Shown: positions 1 through 5,529 of the stretch, in pieces
Numbering within the stretch: the stretch's first letter is position 1
Layout of the letters: the number at the start of each line of letters is the position of its first letter
NCBI GenBank assembly: GCA_900772685.1
Contig: CAAGRP010000119.1
Location: forward strand, 1-5,726
Reading direction: 5' to 3'
Length of the DNA: 5,726 bases
Origin: Lachnospiraceae bacterium
Lineage (GTDB): Bacteria; Bacillota; Clostridia; Lachnospirales; Lachnospiraceae
The notes under the pieces: generated by a model
Seen by the model: only the letters and a program-made list of their open reading frames with translations
The model's database searches: none
Told to the model about the DNA's origin: nothing
Translations under genes and position numbers: made by a program

Positions 1-80
1 CCTTCTTCGTCATCGTCCATCAGATCTTCATCTAAGTAATTATCCTCATCGTAATCTAAGTCATTGATAAAGAGGCTGAT
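1..80 (-). other. acidic coding-like frame, partial, running off the left edge
   Basis: Read on the minus strand, this frame is open from just after a TGA at 81-83 to the window edge. It gives a strongly acidic peptide (…NDLDYDEDNYLDEDLMDDDEE…) of Asp, Glu, Tyr and Leu. The only ATG is at 18-20, and it has just a weak GAAG-type ribosome binding site; no ATG, GTG or TTG precedes it in the open part. Either a gene starts at 20 and continues beyond the window, or this is the remnant of a frame whose 5' part is lost beside the structured block at 71-353. Acidic low-complexity runs occur in many unrelated proteins, so no function can be given. Confidence 0.25.
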
Positions 81-86
81 TCATTA
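71..86 (+). repeat. left arm of 16-nt terminal inverted repeat
   Basis: AGAGGCTGATTCATTA here is the inverse complement of 338-353 with one difference (position 79 against 345). The arms are 251 bp apart and bound the structured block. On the plus strand, 87-88 can extend the helix with two G-U pairs to 336-337. Confidence 0.85.
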
Positions 87-337
87 GGCGTTTGAATGTA
101 TACTCTTCCAGAAACCGTTCTCACTTAGTCCGATTCAACTAAGCGTTCTTTCGGCTTATGCTAAGTTTCACATGTATGGCTTCAAACTATAGCTCATCTT
201 CGAGCCTTGCTCTCGATTTGCTTAGTTTTCAGTCATCCTCGCGTAATGGTACTAACCCTTATGCAAGCATGCACTTGCAGGCGGGAAGTACCAACGCTGC
301 GGATGTTTCTTTCAGAGTATTAATTCATCCATTCATT

Positions 338-353
338 TAATGAACCAGCCTCT
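338..353 (-). repeat. right arm of 16-nt terminal inverted repeat
   Basis: TAATGAACCAGCCTCT pairs with 71-86. On the plus strand it is followed by ATTTTATGTTTTG, a U-rich tract that would make the closing helix resemble a rho-independent terminator for a plus-strand RNA. Confidence 0.85.
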
Positions 354-363
354 ATTTTATGTT

Positions 364-389
364 TTGTTGTCAACCGAATCAGACAACAA
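364..389 (-). other. 8-bp hairpin spanning the permease stop codon
   Basis: TTGTTGTC (364-371) and GACAACAA (382-389) form a perfect 8-bp stem with a 10-nt loop. The permease TGA (379-381) lies in the loop, so its last codons form one arm. On the minus strand the hairpin is followed by AACATAAAATA rather than a U-tract, so it is not a textbook intrinsic terminator. It may protect the mRNA 3' end or act as a weak terminator for the operon. Confidence 0.45.
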
Positions 390-1806
390 GGAAGAACTTG
401 ATCACAAATATGATCGAGATCGCATATGTGAGTATCGACACATCTTTTGCTTTTCCTGAGAAAACCTTGATAAGTGTGTGTGTAACAAGTGCGATACCTA
501 TAGCGTGTCCGATAGATCCTGAAATCGGCATAGCAATGAGCATAAGTGCTACCGGTATAACCTGATCTACAGATTCAAAGTTAACATTCTTAAGTCCGAG
601 AAGCATGAGTGCTCCTACATATATAAGTGCGGAAGATGTTGCCGCAGCCGGGATCACACCTGCAAGCGGAGCTATGAATATACATGCGATGAACATGATA
701 CCCGTTGTAAGGGATGTAAGTCCTGTTCTTCCGCCTGCCTCAACTCCCGATGCAGACTCAACGAATGTCGTTACGGTAGATGTACCTGTAGCAGCACCTA
801 CAACAGTACCGATAGAGTCAGAAAGAAGTGCTTCTTTCATCTGTGGCATGTTGCCGTCTTTGTCGAGCATATTTGCTCTTGATGCTGTTCCTACAAGTGT
901 TCCGATAGTATCAAACATATCGATTATACAGAATGTAATAACAAGAGTAATTGCTGTGAACCAGCCTATCTCAATGAAGCCCTTGAAATTAAATGCAAAT
1001 AATGTCTGTGACTTGAGATCTCCGAATGCCGGAAGGAAGCTTGCTCCCTGAAGTGATGCAAAAGGATTCTCTCCGAGTACAGCTGCCTGCATTATCCAGT
1101 AGAAAGCAGATGCTATGAGCATACCCACAAGAACATTTCCCTTAAATTTCTTCTTGCCAAGTACGACCATAAGGATAAGTCCGATGAACATGGTGATTAT
1201 AACAAGCACCATCTTGCTGTAGGCTTCGCCCATCTGCTGTGCAGCATATCCTGCCGTAAGAGATCCAAAGAAATCGCGAAGTGCATACCAGCAGTTTCCG
1301 TTCGCATCGTATACACCTACGTTTGATCCCATACCTATATTGATAAGCATAAGTCCGATAGCGGGAGCAATTGCAAGTCTTATCCTCAACGGGATTGCGT
1401 CTACAATCTTATCTCTGATATTTAAAATAGAGAGAATAAAGAATAAGATACCCTCGATAAGGATTATACATAATGCAGCTCTGAATGATTCAAGATAAGT
1501 CATTCCCGTGATACTTACGATATTTGATACTACAACTGCAAAGAAGCTGTTAAGTCCCATACCGGGAGCCATAGCAAAAGGCTTGTTTGCAAGAAATGCC
1601 ATGCAGATGGTACCGATACCGGAAGCAAGACATGTAGATAAAAATACCGCATTCCAAAGCTCCTGACCGCCGTTTGCTCCAAATCCGGTCAAAAGATTCG
1701 GGTTCAGTGCGATGATATAAGCCATGGTCATAAATGTTGTAAGACCGGCTACGATCTCAATACGCACCGTTGTGTTGTTTTGCTTAAGTTTAAACAACTT
1801 GTCCAT
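379..1806 (-). CDS. NCS2 family purine permease, AzgA/PbuG type
   Basis: This is a 475-residue polytopic inner-membrane transporter of the AzgA-like branch of the nucleobase-cation symporter-2 family. Known members (B. subtilis PbuG/PbuO, E. coli AdeP and GhxP) take up hypoxanthine, guanine or adenine with protons. Visible family marks are MAYIIALNPNLL (about 28-39), APGMGLNSFF (80-89), IDMFDTIGTLVG (295-306) and FVESASGVEAGGRTG (348-362). The last two carry the conserved Asp and Glu of the substrate-site segments. Hydrophobic helices fill the rest, and the length is normal. The ATG follows GGGGAGGG with 8 nt spacing. The gene lies 48 bp after rsfS; that gap is too short for a purine riboswitch with its expression platform, and I see only a TATAAA-like -10 there. 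Purine specificity is from the family; the exact base cannot be told from sequence. Confidence 0.92.
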   Translation of the reverse strand: MDKLFKLKQNNTTVRIEIVAGLTTFMTMAYIIALNPNLLTGFGANGGQELWNAVFLSTCLASGIGTICMAFLANKPFAMAPGMGLNSFFAVVVSNIVSITGMTYLESFRAALCIILIEGILFFILSILNIRDKIVDAIPLRIRLAIAPAIGLMLINIGMGSNVGVYDANGNCWYALRDFFGSLTAGYAAQQMGEAYSKMVLVIITMFIGLILMVVLGKKKFKGNVLVGMLIASAFYWIMQAAVLGENPFASLQGASFLPAFGDLKSQTLFAFNFKGFIEIGWFTAITLVITFCIIDMFDTIGTLVGTASRANMLDKDGNMPQMKEALLSDSIGTVVGAATGTSTVTTFVESASGVEAGGRTGLTSLTTGIMFIACIFIAPLAGVIPAAATSSALIYVGALMLLGLKNVNFESVDQVIPVALMLIAMPISGSIGHAIGIALVTHTLIKVFSGKAKDVSILTYAISIIFVIKFFLVV

Positions 1807-1854
1807 TAAAAAAACCCTCCCCAGTGATTTTATATAAAAATTTAATAGTGACCG

Positions 1855-2208
1855 TTACTTAAGCGAATCTTTTTCTATTTTTATTCCGTCTCTCCATATC
1901 CTTTCGAGATCATAGAATAATCTGTTTTCCTCATCAAACAAATGGATGACTATATCACCGTAATCCATAAGTATCCAGTTTGCACTGTTGTAGCCCTCTA
2001 TATGCTTCGGTTCAAATCCGGCTTTTCCGAGCTTTTCATCCACCTCGTCACACATGGCCTGAACCTGATTTCTGTTGGTTCCGCTTGCTATTATAAAATA
2101 ATCGGCAAGTGTCGATATCTTTTCTATATCGATTATGCTGATATCATTTGCCTTTTTATCCTCAAGCGCATCTACAGCCATAAGAGCCGTCTTTTTTGCG
2201 TCTGTCAT
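1855..2208 (-). CDS. rsfS: ribosome silencing factor RsfS
   Basis: This 117-residue protein is of the RsfS/Iojap (DUF143) family. Family members bind uL14 on the large subunit and block joining with the 30S, lowering translation when nutrients are short. Signature segments are DYFIIASGTN (36-45), EGYNSANWILMDYGDIVIHLF (71-91) with the Trp-x4-Asp-x-Gly-Asp pattern, and FYDLERIW (98-105). The length is full. The start ATG overlaps the yqeK stop as ATGA (2205-2208) and has a clear AGGAG seven to eight bases upstream, so the two are translationally coupled. Its place at the end of a ribosome-assembly operon next to yqeK is the usual Firmicutes arrangement. Confidence 0.97.
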   Translation of the reverse strand: MTDAKKTALMAVDALEDKKANDISIIDIEKISTLADYFIIASGTNRNQVQAMCDEVDEKLGKAGFEPKHIEGYNSANWILMDYGDIVIHLFDEENRLFYDLERIWRDGIKIEKDSLK

Positions 2209-2810
2209 CTGTCTTCTCCTTTATGCATGTAAAACTCATATGCCTGTCTTGTTTCCGTATCAACAGGTCTTCCGCTTTCAACAAGATAATCAAGTGTATC
2301 CGACATGATCATACGCGTACACTTATCGAGATCCGTAAAAGCCGTCTTTCTGATGATGTCAAGCCTTGGCATCTCATTGCGGTTAGGCTCGATATAATCT
2401 GCGATAAATACTATCTGCTCAAGAAAAGTCATATCGCATTTTCCTGTCGTGTGATATGTGATCGAGCTGCATATCTCATCATCATCGATCCCATATGTAT
2501 ACTTAGCAAGGTAAGCTCCGAGCTTCCCGTGAAGCAGATGCGGATTTGCTCTTTCAAAATCCGATATCTTTATTCCGTATTTATCACACAGTGCAGCCTT
2601 CTGGCTGTTGGGAACAACCGTTTTTGCGCAGTCATGCAATAGGCCGGCCATCCTTGCCCTGTTCACATCATAACCATATGCCATAGCAAGGGCTGATGCG
2701 GTATACATCACCCCAATAGTATGATCGAAGCGTTCTCCGTCCTGAACCTTTCTTATCTTGTCCTGAAGCCTGATCCAGTCATCCTGGGTCATTTTATTTA
2801 TCGAGATCAT
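2205..2810 (-). CDS. yqeK: YqeK family HD-domain bis(5'-nucleosyl)-tetraphosphatase
   Basis: This 201-residue metal-dependent HD phosphohydrolase belongs to the YqeK family. Characterised members hydrolyse Ap4A symmetrically to two ADP, removing a stress dinucleotide. The likely metal-binding set is visible: H30 (FDHTIGV), H59-D60 (LLHDCAK), H94 (LLHGK), H120 (TYHTTG) and D138 in ADYIEPNR (137-144), a family hallmark. The length is usual and there is no fused NadD nucleotidyltransferase domain. The ATG at 2810 overlaps the end of yhbY by 17 bp and has a modest AAGGCGG site 9 nt upstream. M7 is a possible alternative start but lacks a ribosome binding site. In many Firmicutes nadD lies directly before yqeK; here yhbY does. 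Confidence 0.95.
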   Translation of the reverse strand: MISINKMTQDDWIRLQDKIRKVQDGERFDHTIGVMYTASALAMAYGYDVNRARMAGLLHDCAKTVVPNSQKAALCDKYGIKISDFERANPHLLHGKLGAYLAKYTYGIDDDEICSSITYHTTGKCDMTFLEQIVFIADYIEPNRNEMPRLDIIRKTAFTDLDKCTRMIMSDTLDYLVESGRPVDTETRQAYEFYMHKGEDR

Positions 2811-3114
2811 TTTGTTTTGCCGCCTTAGGAAGGATTATCTTTTTATTTTCATCCTTACCCTCTTTATAAAGAACTATCTTTTTACCTATTATCTGAACAA
2901 CCACAGACTGTGTGCGTTCAGAGATCATCTCTGCCATCTGTCTCGGATCATCCATGCAGTTCTGAAGCACAGCGATCTTTATCAGTTCCCTGTTGTTAAA
3001 AGCCTCATTCACAGACTCCGTAACCTCAGGCGTAAGTCCGTTTTTTCCTATCTGTATGACAGGAGTGATATTCATAGCAAGGCTCTTTAAATATGCTCTT
3101 TGTTTACTTGTCAT
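2794..3114 (-). CDS. yhbY: CRM-domain RNA-binding protein YhbY
   Basis: This 106-residue CRM-domain (YhbY) protein belongs to a family that associates with pre-50S particles and 23S rRNA during assembly. The N-terminal MTSKQRAYLKSLA pattern, the GKNG loop (IGKNGLT, 22-28), ELIKI (43-47) and the closing strand IGKKIVLYKE (76-85) are all in the expected order. The last 20 residues are a Lys/Asp-rich tail. The start lies 12 bp after the obgE stop, with GAAGAGGG about 4 nt upstream. The 3' end overlaps yqeK by 17 bp in another frame. Its place between obgE and yqeK fits a shared 50S-biogenesis role. Confidence 0.96.
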   Translation of the reverse strand: MTSKQRAYLKSLAMNITPVIQIGKNGLTPEVTESVNEAFNNRELIKIAVLQNCMDDPRQMAEMISERTQSVVVQIIGKKIVLYKEGKDENKKIILPKAAKQNDLDK

Positions 3115-3126
3115 TTTTCCCTCTTC

Positions 3127-4422
3127 TTATTTATGATAATCAAACAGGATTCCGTATATGCTGACGGTATCGCCTTCCTGTATTCCGGCCTCCTCGAGAT
3201 CGTTCAAAATACCGCTTTCCTTTAAGAATCTCTGGAAGAAGGCAAAGCCTTTTTCAGAATCAAGGTTAGTATATCCGAGCATCTTGTCGATCTTCGGTCC
3301 GCTGACAACATATGCCTTTTCCTTTTTATCGTATTCAACCGTATAAGGAAGCTCCTCCTTGAAAAGCTCCTCCTGCGGATCATATTCTCTTTCAAATACA
3401 GCCGGCTCCTTCGGAAGCTTGTCGAGCTCGCCCTGTACATAGTATAAAAGCTCTTTTATACCCTGTCCTGTAGCTGCGGATATCGGAAATACTTTTATTC
3501 CCTTTGGCTCGAACTCTTTCCTGATTCGCTCAACAGGATCCTCCTGTCCTTCTTCAAGAAAGATAACATCCGTTTTATTTGCGGCTATGACCTGCGGTCT
3601 GTTGGCAAGATCCGCCTCATATTTTACAAGCTCATCATTGATCTTGTAAATATCTTCTATAGGATCTCTGCCCTCTGTGGATGCAGCATCTACAAGGTGG
3701 ATCATCATCCTCGTTCTTTCTATATGACGAAGAAATCTGTGTCCAAGACCCGCACCCTCGGATGCTCCCTCTATAAGCCCCGGAATATCGGCTATAACAA
3801 ATCCGCTGCAGCCTTCAATATCCACAACACCAAGATTCGGAGATATGGTCGTGAAATGATAATTCGCTATTTTAGGCTGTGCGTTGCTGACCCTTGATAA
3901 AAATGTGGATTTTCCGACATTCGGAAAGCCCACAAGTCCGACATCAGCTATCACCTTGAGTTCAAGAACAACCTCAAGCTCATATCCCTGCTGTCCGGGC
4001 TGTGCATACTTCGGAGCCTGCATCGTAGGCGTTGCATAATTCATGTTGCCTTTACCGCCGCGTCCGCCGTGAATTATTATCTCTCTAAGATTATCTCCCG
4101 ACATATCGGCGATAACCTTACCGCTCTTTGCTTCCTTTATAACGGTTCCCTTAGGTACCTTCAATACTATATCAGAACCGTTCTTTCCGTGGCAGCGTTT
4201 TTTTCCGCCTTCTTCGCCGTTCTGTGCGGAAAATTTACGTCTGTGTCTGAAATTGAGAAGTGTATTCATTCCCTCGTCAACCTCAAATATGACATCGCCG
4301 CCTTTTCCGCCGTCACCCCCGTCAGGGCCTCCGTCAGGCACATATTTTTCACGTCTGAAGCTGACATGACCGTTTCCGCCGTTTCCCGACCTGATCATTA
4401 TAACTGCTCTGTCTGCAAACAT
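3127..4422 (-). CDS. obgE: ribosome-assembly GTPase Obg/CgtA
   Basis: This 431-residue essential GTPase binds late pre-50S particles and links ribosome assembly to the stringent response. Residues 1-158 form the glycine-rich Obg fold (MFADRAV…, repeated GG motifs). The G domain shows G1 GFPNVGKST (165-173), a switch-I FTTISPNLG (190-198), G3 DIPGLIEGA (212-220), G4 NKTD (282-285) and G5 SAA (315-317). About 345-431 is the C-terminal OCT domain typical of Firmicutes. I place the start at the ATG at 4422, because the family begins MFxDxA and GGAGG (4427-4431) sits just upstream. The frame also extends to a TTG at 4461, but that has no ribosome binding site and adds 13 atypical residues. It lies in the operon between rpmA and yhbY. 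Confidence 0.97.
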   Translation of the reverse strand: MFADRAVIMIRSGNGGNGHVSFRREKYVPDGGPDGGDGGKGGDVIFEVDEGMNTLLNFRHRRKFSAQNGEEGGKKRCHGKNGSDIVLKVPKGTVIKEAKSGKVIADMSGDNLREIIIHGGRGGKGNMNYATPTMQAPKYAQPGQQGYELEVVLELKVIADVGLVGFPNVGKSTFLSRVSNAQPKIANYHFTTISPNLGVVDIEGCSGFVIADIPGLIEGASEGAGLGHRFLRHIERTRMMIHLVDAASTEGRDPIEDIYKINDELVKYEADLANRPQVIAANKTDVIFLEEGQEDPVERIRKEFEPKGIKVFPISAATGQGIKELLYYVQGELDKLPKEPAVFEREYDPQEELFKEELPYTVEYDKKEKAYVVSGPKIDKMLGYTNLDSEKGFAFFQRFLKESGILNDLEEAGIQEGDTVSIYGILFDYHK

Positions 4423-4469
4423 TCCGCCTCCAACTAATCTCTTAAAATCAAACTCTTTCAAATCAACAA

Positions 4470-4500
4470 GGGGCTATCACACATATTATGCAACAGCCCC
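4470..4500 (-). other. intercistronic hairpin between rpmA and obgE
   Basis: GGGGCT (4470-4475) and AGCCCC (4495-4500) form a 6-bp GC-rich stem with a 19-nt loop, starting 11 nt after the rpmA stop. On the minus strand it is followed by TTGTTGATTT, a poor U-tract. It is better read as a processing or partial-attenuation hairpin, separating abundant ribosomal protein mRNA from obgE, than as a full terminator. Function is inferred from position only. Confidence 0.5.
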
Positions 4501-4511
4501 ATGATTGAATC

Positions 4512-4796
4512 TTATTCTTCTACAGGAAGTACACAAACGATCTTTTTGTCTCTTCCTTTTCTCTGAAAGCTTACTACGCCGTCTGCTGTAGCAAATAACG
4601 TATCATCTCTTCCACGTCCAACATTTACGCCCGGGTGGATTCTTGTTCCACGCTGTCTGTAAAGGATGTTTCCTGCTTTAACAAACTGTCCGTCTGCTCT
4701 CTTAGCACCTAATCTCTTAGACTCGGAGTCACGTCCGTTCTTTGTAGATCCAACACCTTTTTTATGAGCGAAGAATTGAAGGTTCATCTTAATCAT
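4512..4796 (-). CDS. rpmA: 50S ribosomal protein bL27, with cleavable N-terminal extension
   Basis: This 94-residue bL27 is a large-subunit protein whose N-terminus reaches the peptidyl-transferase centre. The core motif [21 protein letters not shown] (10-30) is classical. It is preceded by MIKMNLQFF, the Firmicutes-type extension, cut between F9 and A10 by Prp, which is encoded just upstream. The ATG at 4796 is preferred over M4 because GAGGAGGTG (4803-4811) stands at ideal spacing (8 nt from GGAGG). That site is formed by the last three codons of prp, so rpmA translation is probably coupled to prp. The stop is TAA, followed by a GC-rich hairpin. Confidence 0.98.
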   Translation of the reverse strand: MIKMNLQFFAHKKGVGSTKNGRDSESKRLGAKRADGQFVKAGNILYRQRGTRIHPGVNVGRGRDDTLFATADGVVSFQRKGRDKKIVCVLPVEE

Positions 4797-4799
4797 GTC

Positions 4800-5132
4800 C
4801 TACACCTCCTCAAATATCACATCTATAAAATTATTTACGGCTTCGTCGTCTTCCAAATTTTCAAGTCCCAAAGCCAAAGACTTAAGAAGCAGCTGCGCTT
4901 CCTTACACGGAGTATCAAATATCGAAGCATCGATATATGCTTCATCTTCATCCATATCGACATCCATCGTATCCGATGTGAGTTCATTTATGGAATTGAT
5001 CGTATTGATCGCAAGTGCCGAGATTGCTGCGCAGACAATATCCTTGCCTTCGTCATCAAACCCTGCATGATTCTCGATACGAAATCCGGTAAGCTCTCCT
5101 GTTTCTTTTTGGAAAAAAGTTACTTCTGTCAT
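4800..5132 (-). CDS. prp: Prp, cysteine protease that processes bL27
   Basis: This 110-residue protein is of the Prp (YsxB, DUF464) family, a ribosome-associated cysteine protease that removes the N-terminal extension of bL27 in Firmicutes and relatives. The catalytic pair characterised in S. aureus is present at H22 (ENHAGF) and C34 (DIVCAAIS), with D31 and S38 of the same motif. An acidic stretch (about 57-65) and a Leu-rich helix follow. It is a full-length family member. It starts six bases after the rplU stop with no clear Shine-Dalgarno (only AAGA near), so translation probably depends on termination of rplU. Its own last codons GAG GAG GTG serve as the rpmA ribosome binding site. The trio bL21-Prp-bL27 is a standard Firmicutes unit, with enzyme and substrate co-expressed. 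Confidence 0.96.
   Translation of the reverse strand: MTEVTFFQKETGELTGFRIENHAGFDDEGKDIVCAAISALAINTINSINELTSDTMDVDMDEDEAYIDASIFDTPCKEAQLLLKSLALGLENLEDDEAVNNFIDVIFEEV
4803..4811 (-). promoter_or_regulatory. rpmA Shine-Dalgarno embedded in prp 3' end
   Basis: GAGGAGGTG, the last three sense codons (E-E-V) of prp, is a near-complete anti-16S match. It is placed 8 nt (from GGAGG) before the rpmA ATG at 4796 and is used to choose that start over M4. A ribosome ending prp would clear or occupy this site, which suggests coupling. Confidence 0.85.
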
Positions 5133-5138
5133 ACGATC

Positions 5139-5447
5139 TTATGCCTGGATAGAATCGATCTTGACCTCAGTGTACTGCTGTCTGTGACCGTTCTTTTTGT
5201 GATATCCGGTTTTGCTCTTATACTTGTAAACGACTACTTTTTTTGCTTTTCCGTTAGCTACAACAGAAGCATTTACAGAAGCTGATGCAACATCCGCTCC
5301 GGTAACCAATGTCTCGTCGTTTCTTACAGCAAGAACCTTATCAAAAACCACTGACTCGCCGGCTTCTTTACCGAGCTTTTCAACTCTGATAACATCGCCT
5401 TCGGAAACTTTGTACTGTTTTCCGCCGGTTTCAATAATTGCGTACAT
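5139..5447 (-). CDS. rplU: 50S ribosomal protein bL21
   Basis: This 102-residue bL21 is a 23S rRNA-binding protein of the large subunit. The start MYAIIETGGKQYKVSEGD and the basic C-terminal signature KYKSKTGYHKKNGHRQQYT (75-93) are diagnostic, and the length is standard. The ATG follows GGGAGGTG with 6 nt spacing. It is the first gene of the operon, downstream of a strong promoter and a structured leader. Oddly, codons 67-90 recur in inverted orientation at 5655-5726 with a single base change, described separately. Confidence 0.98.
   Translation of the reverse strand: MYAIIETGGKQYKVSEGDVIRVEKLGKEAGESVVFDKVLAVRNDETLVTGADVASASVNASVVANGKAKKVVVYKYKSKTGYHKKNGHRQQYTEVKIDSIQA
5178..5249 (-). repeat. 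inverted repeat arm inside rplU (codons 67-90)
   Basis: These 72 bases are repeated in the opposite orientation at 5655-5726 with one mismatch (5198 against 5706). The arms are 405 bp apart, and the spacer contains the rplU 5' half, leader and promoter. Confidence 0.95.
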
Positions 5448-5471
5448 AGGGCACCTCCCATTACATTACTC

Positions 5472-5519
5472 GCCAAATCCGGTGATGCAAAAATGCATAC
5501 TTATACCTCTTTGTGCGGC
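5472..5519 (-). promoter_or_regulatory. structured rplU leader, candidate L21-type autoregulatory leader
   Basis: In the predicted 5' UTR, nested pairings can form: GCC/GGC (5517-5519 with 5472-5474), GGT/ACC (5505-5507 with 5481-5483) and an apical ATGCA-TTTT-TGCAT hairpin (5485-5498). An L21 leader is known upstream of rplU in Firmicutes and is thought to mediate autoregulation. Whether this sequence matches that family is untested. The rplU ribosome binding site lies 12-20 nt downstream. Confidence 0.4.
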
Positions 5520-5529
5520 ATACGTTGAT

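Larger units (their letters stand above)
71..353. ncRNA. candidate large structured RNA or inverted-repeat element, unidentified
   Basis: This 283 bp block holds no credible gene but is dense in complementary segments. Its ends, 71-86 and 338-353, pair over 16 nt with one non-Watson-Crick position (79/345), which becomes a U-G wobble if the minus strand is transcribed. Inside, 100-106 pairs with 314-320 (7 bp). A long hairpin spans 234-305: 234-238/301-305, 241-244/294-297, 247-253/287-293, 256-258/283-285 and 262-267/274-279, about 25 bp in register. Next, 137-144 pairs with 220-227 (8 bp perfect) and encloses a small hairpin 201-204/212-215. The strand is uncertain. The plus strand has a U-rich tail after the closing helix (354-365), like a terminator, while every neighbouring gene is on minus. 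I saw no conserved core of tmRNA, RNase P, SRP RNA or a common riboswitch. It could also be a MITE-like mobile element, although I see no clear target-site duplication. Confidence 0.6.

Noticed and set aside
231..262. Resemblance on minus to the T-box antiterminator (AGGGT…GTACC…CGCG)
   Set aside because: It needs insertions inside the conserved 14-nt element, lacks the stem I and specifier pattern, and no aminoacyl-tRNA synthetase or amino acid gene follows. The bases are used by the 234-305 hairpin.
158..340. Plus-strand 60-codon Ser-rich frame inside the structured block
   Set aside because: It has no ribosome binding site and low-complexity Ser content, and it coincides with helices that account for the sequence better.
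71..353. tmRNA, RNase P RNA, SRP RNA or retron ncRNA
   Set aside because: No tag-peptide frame, no GAGGAAAGTCC-type RNase P core, no SRP tetraloop helix, and no reverse transcriptase gene in the window. Terminal complementarity alone is not enough for a retron.
345..373. TTGACA on minus at 368-373 as a -35 for the structured block
   Set aside because: The nearest -10-like sequence (TAAAAT, 354-359) is only 8 bp away and there is nothing at 16-18 bp. The hexamer is part of the stop-codon hairpin.
605..1051. Long plus-strand frame opposite the permease
   Set aside because: It is the antisense shadow of a well-conserved membrane protein, with no ribosome binding site or recognisable protein features.
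1807..1854. Purine riboswitch before the permease
   Set aside because: Only 48 bp separate rsfS and the permease, too short for the aptamer plus platform, and no purine aptamer core is visible.
4764..5285. Plus-strand 173-codon frame opposite prp and rplU
   Set aside because: It is antisense to two confidently identified genes; the Cys/Ile/Phe-rich content is typical of a shadow.
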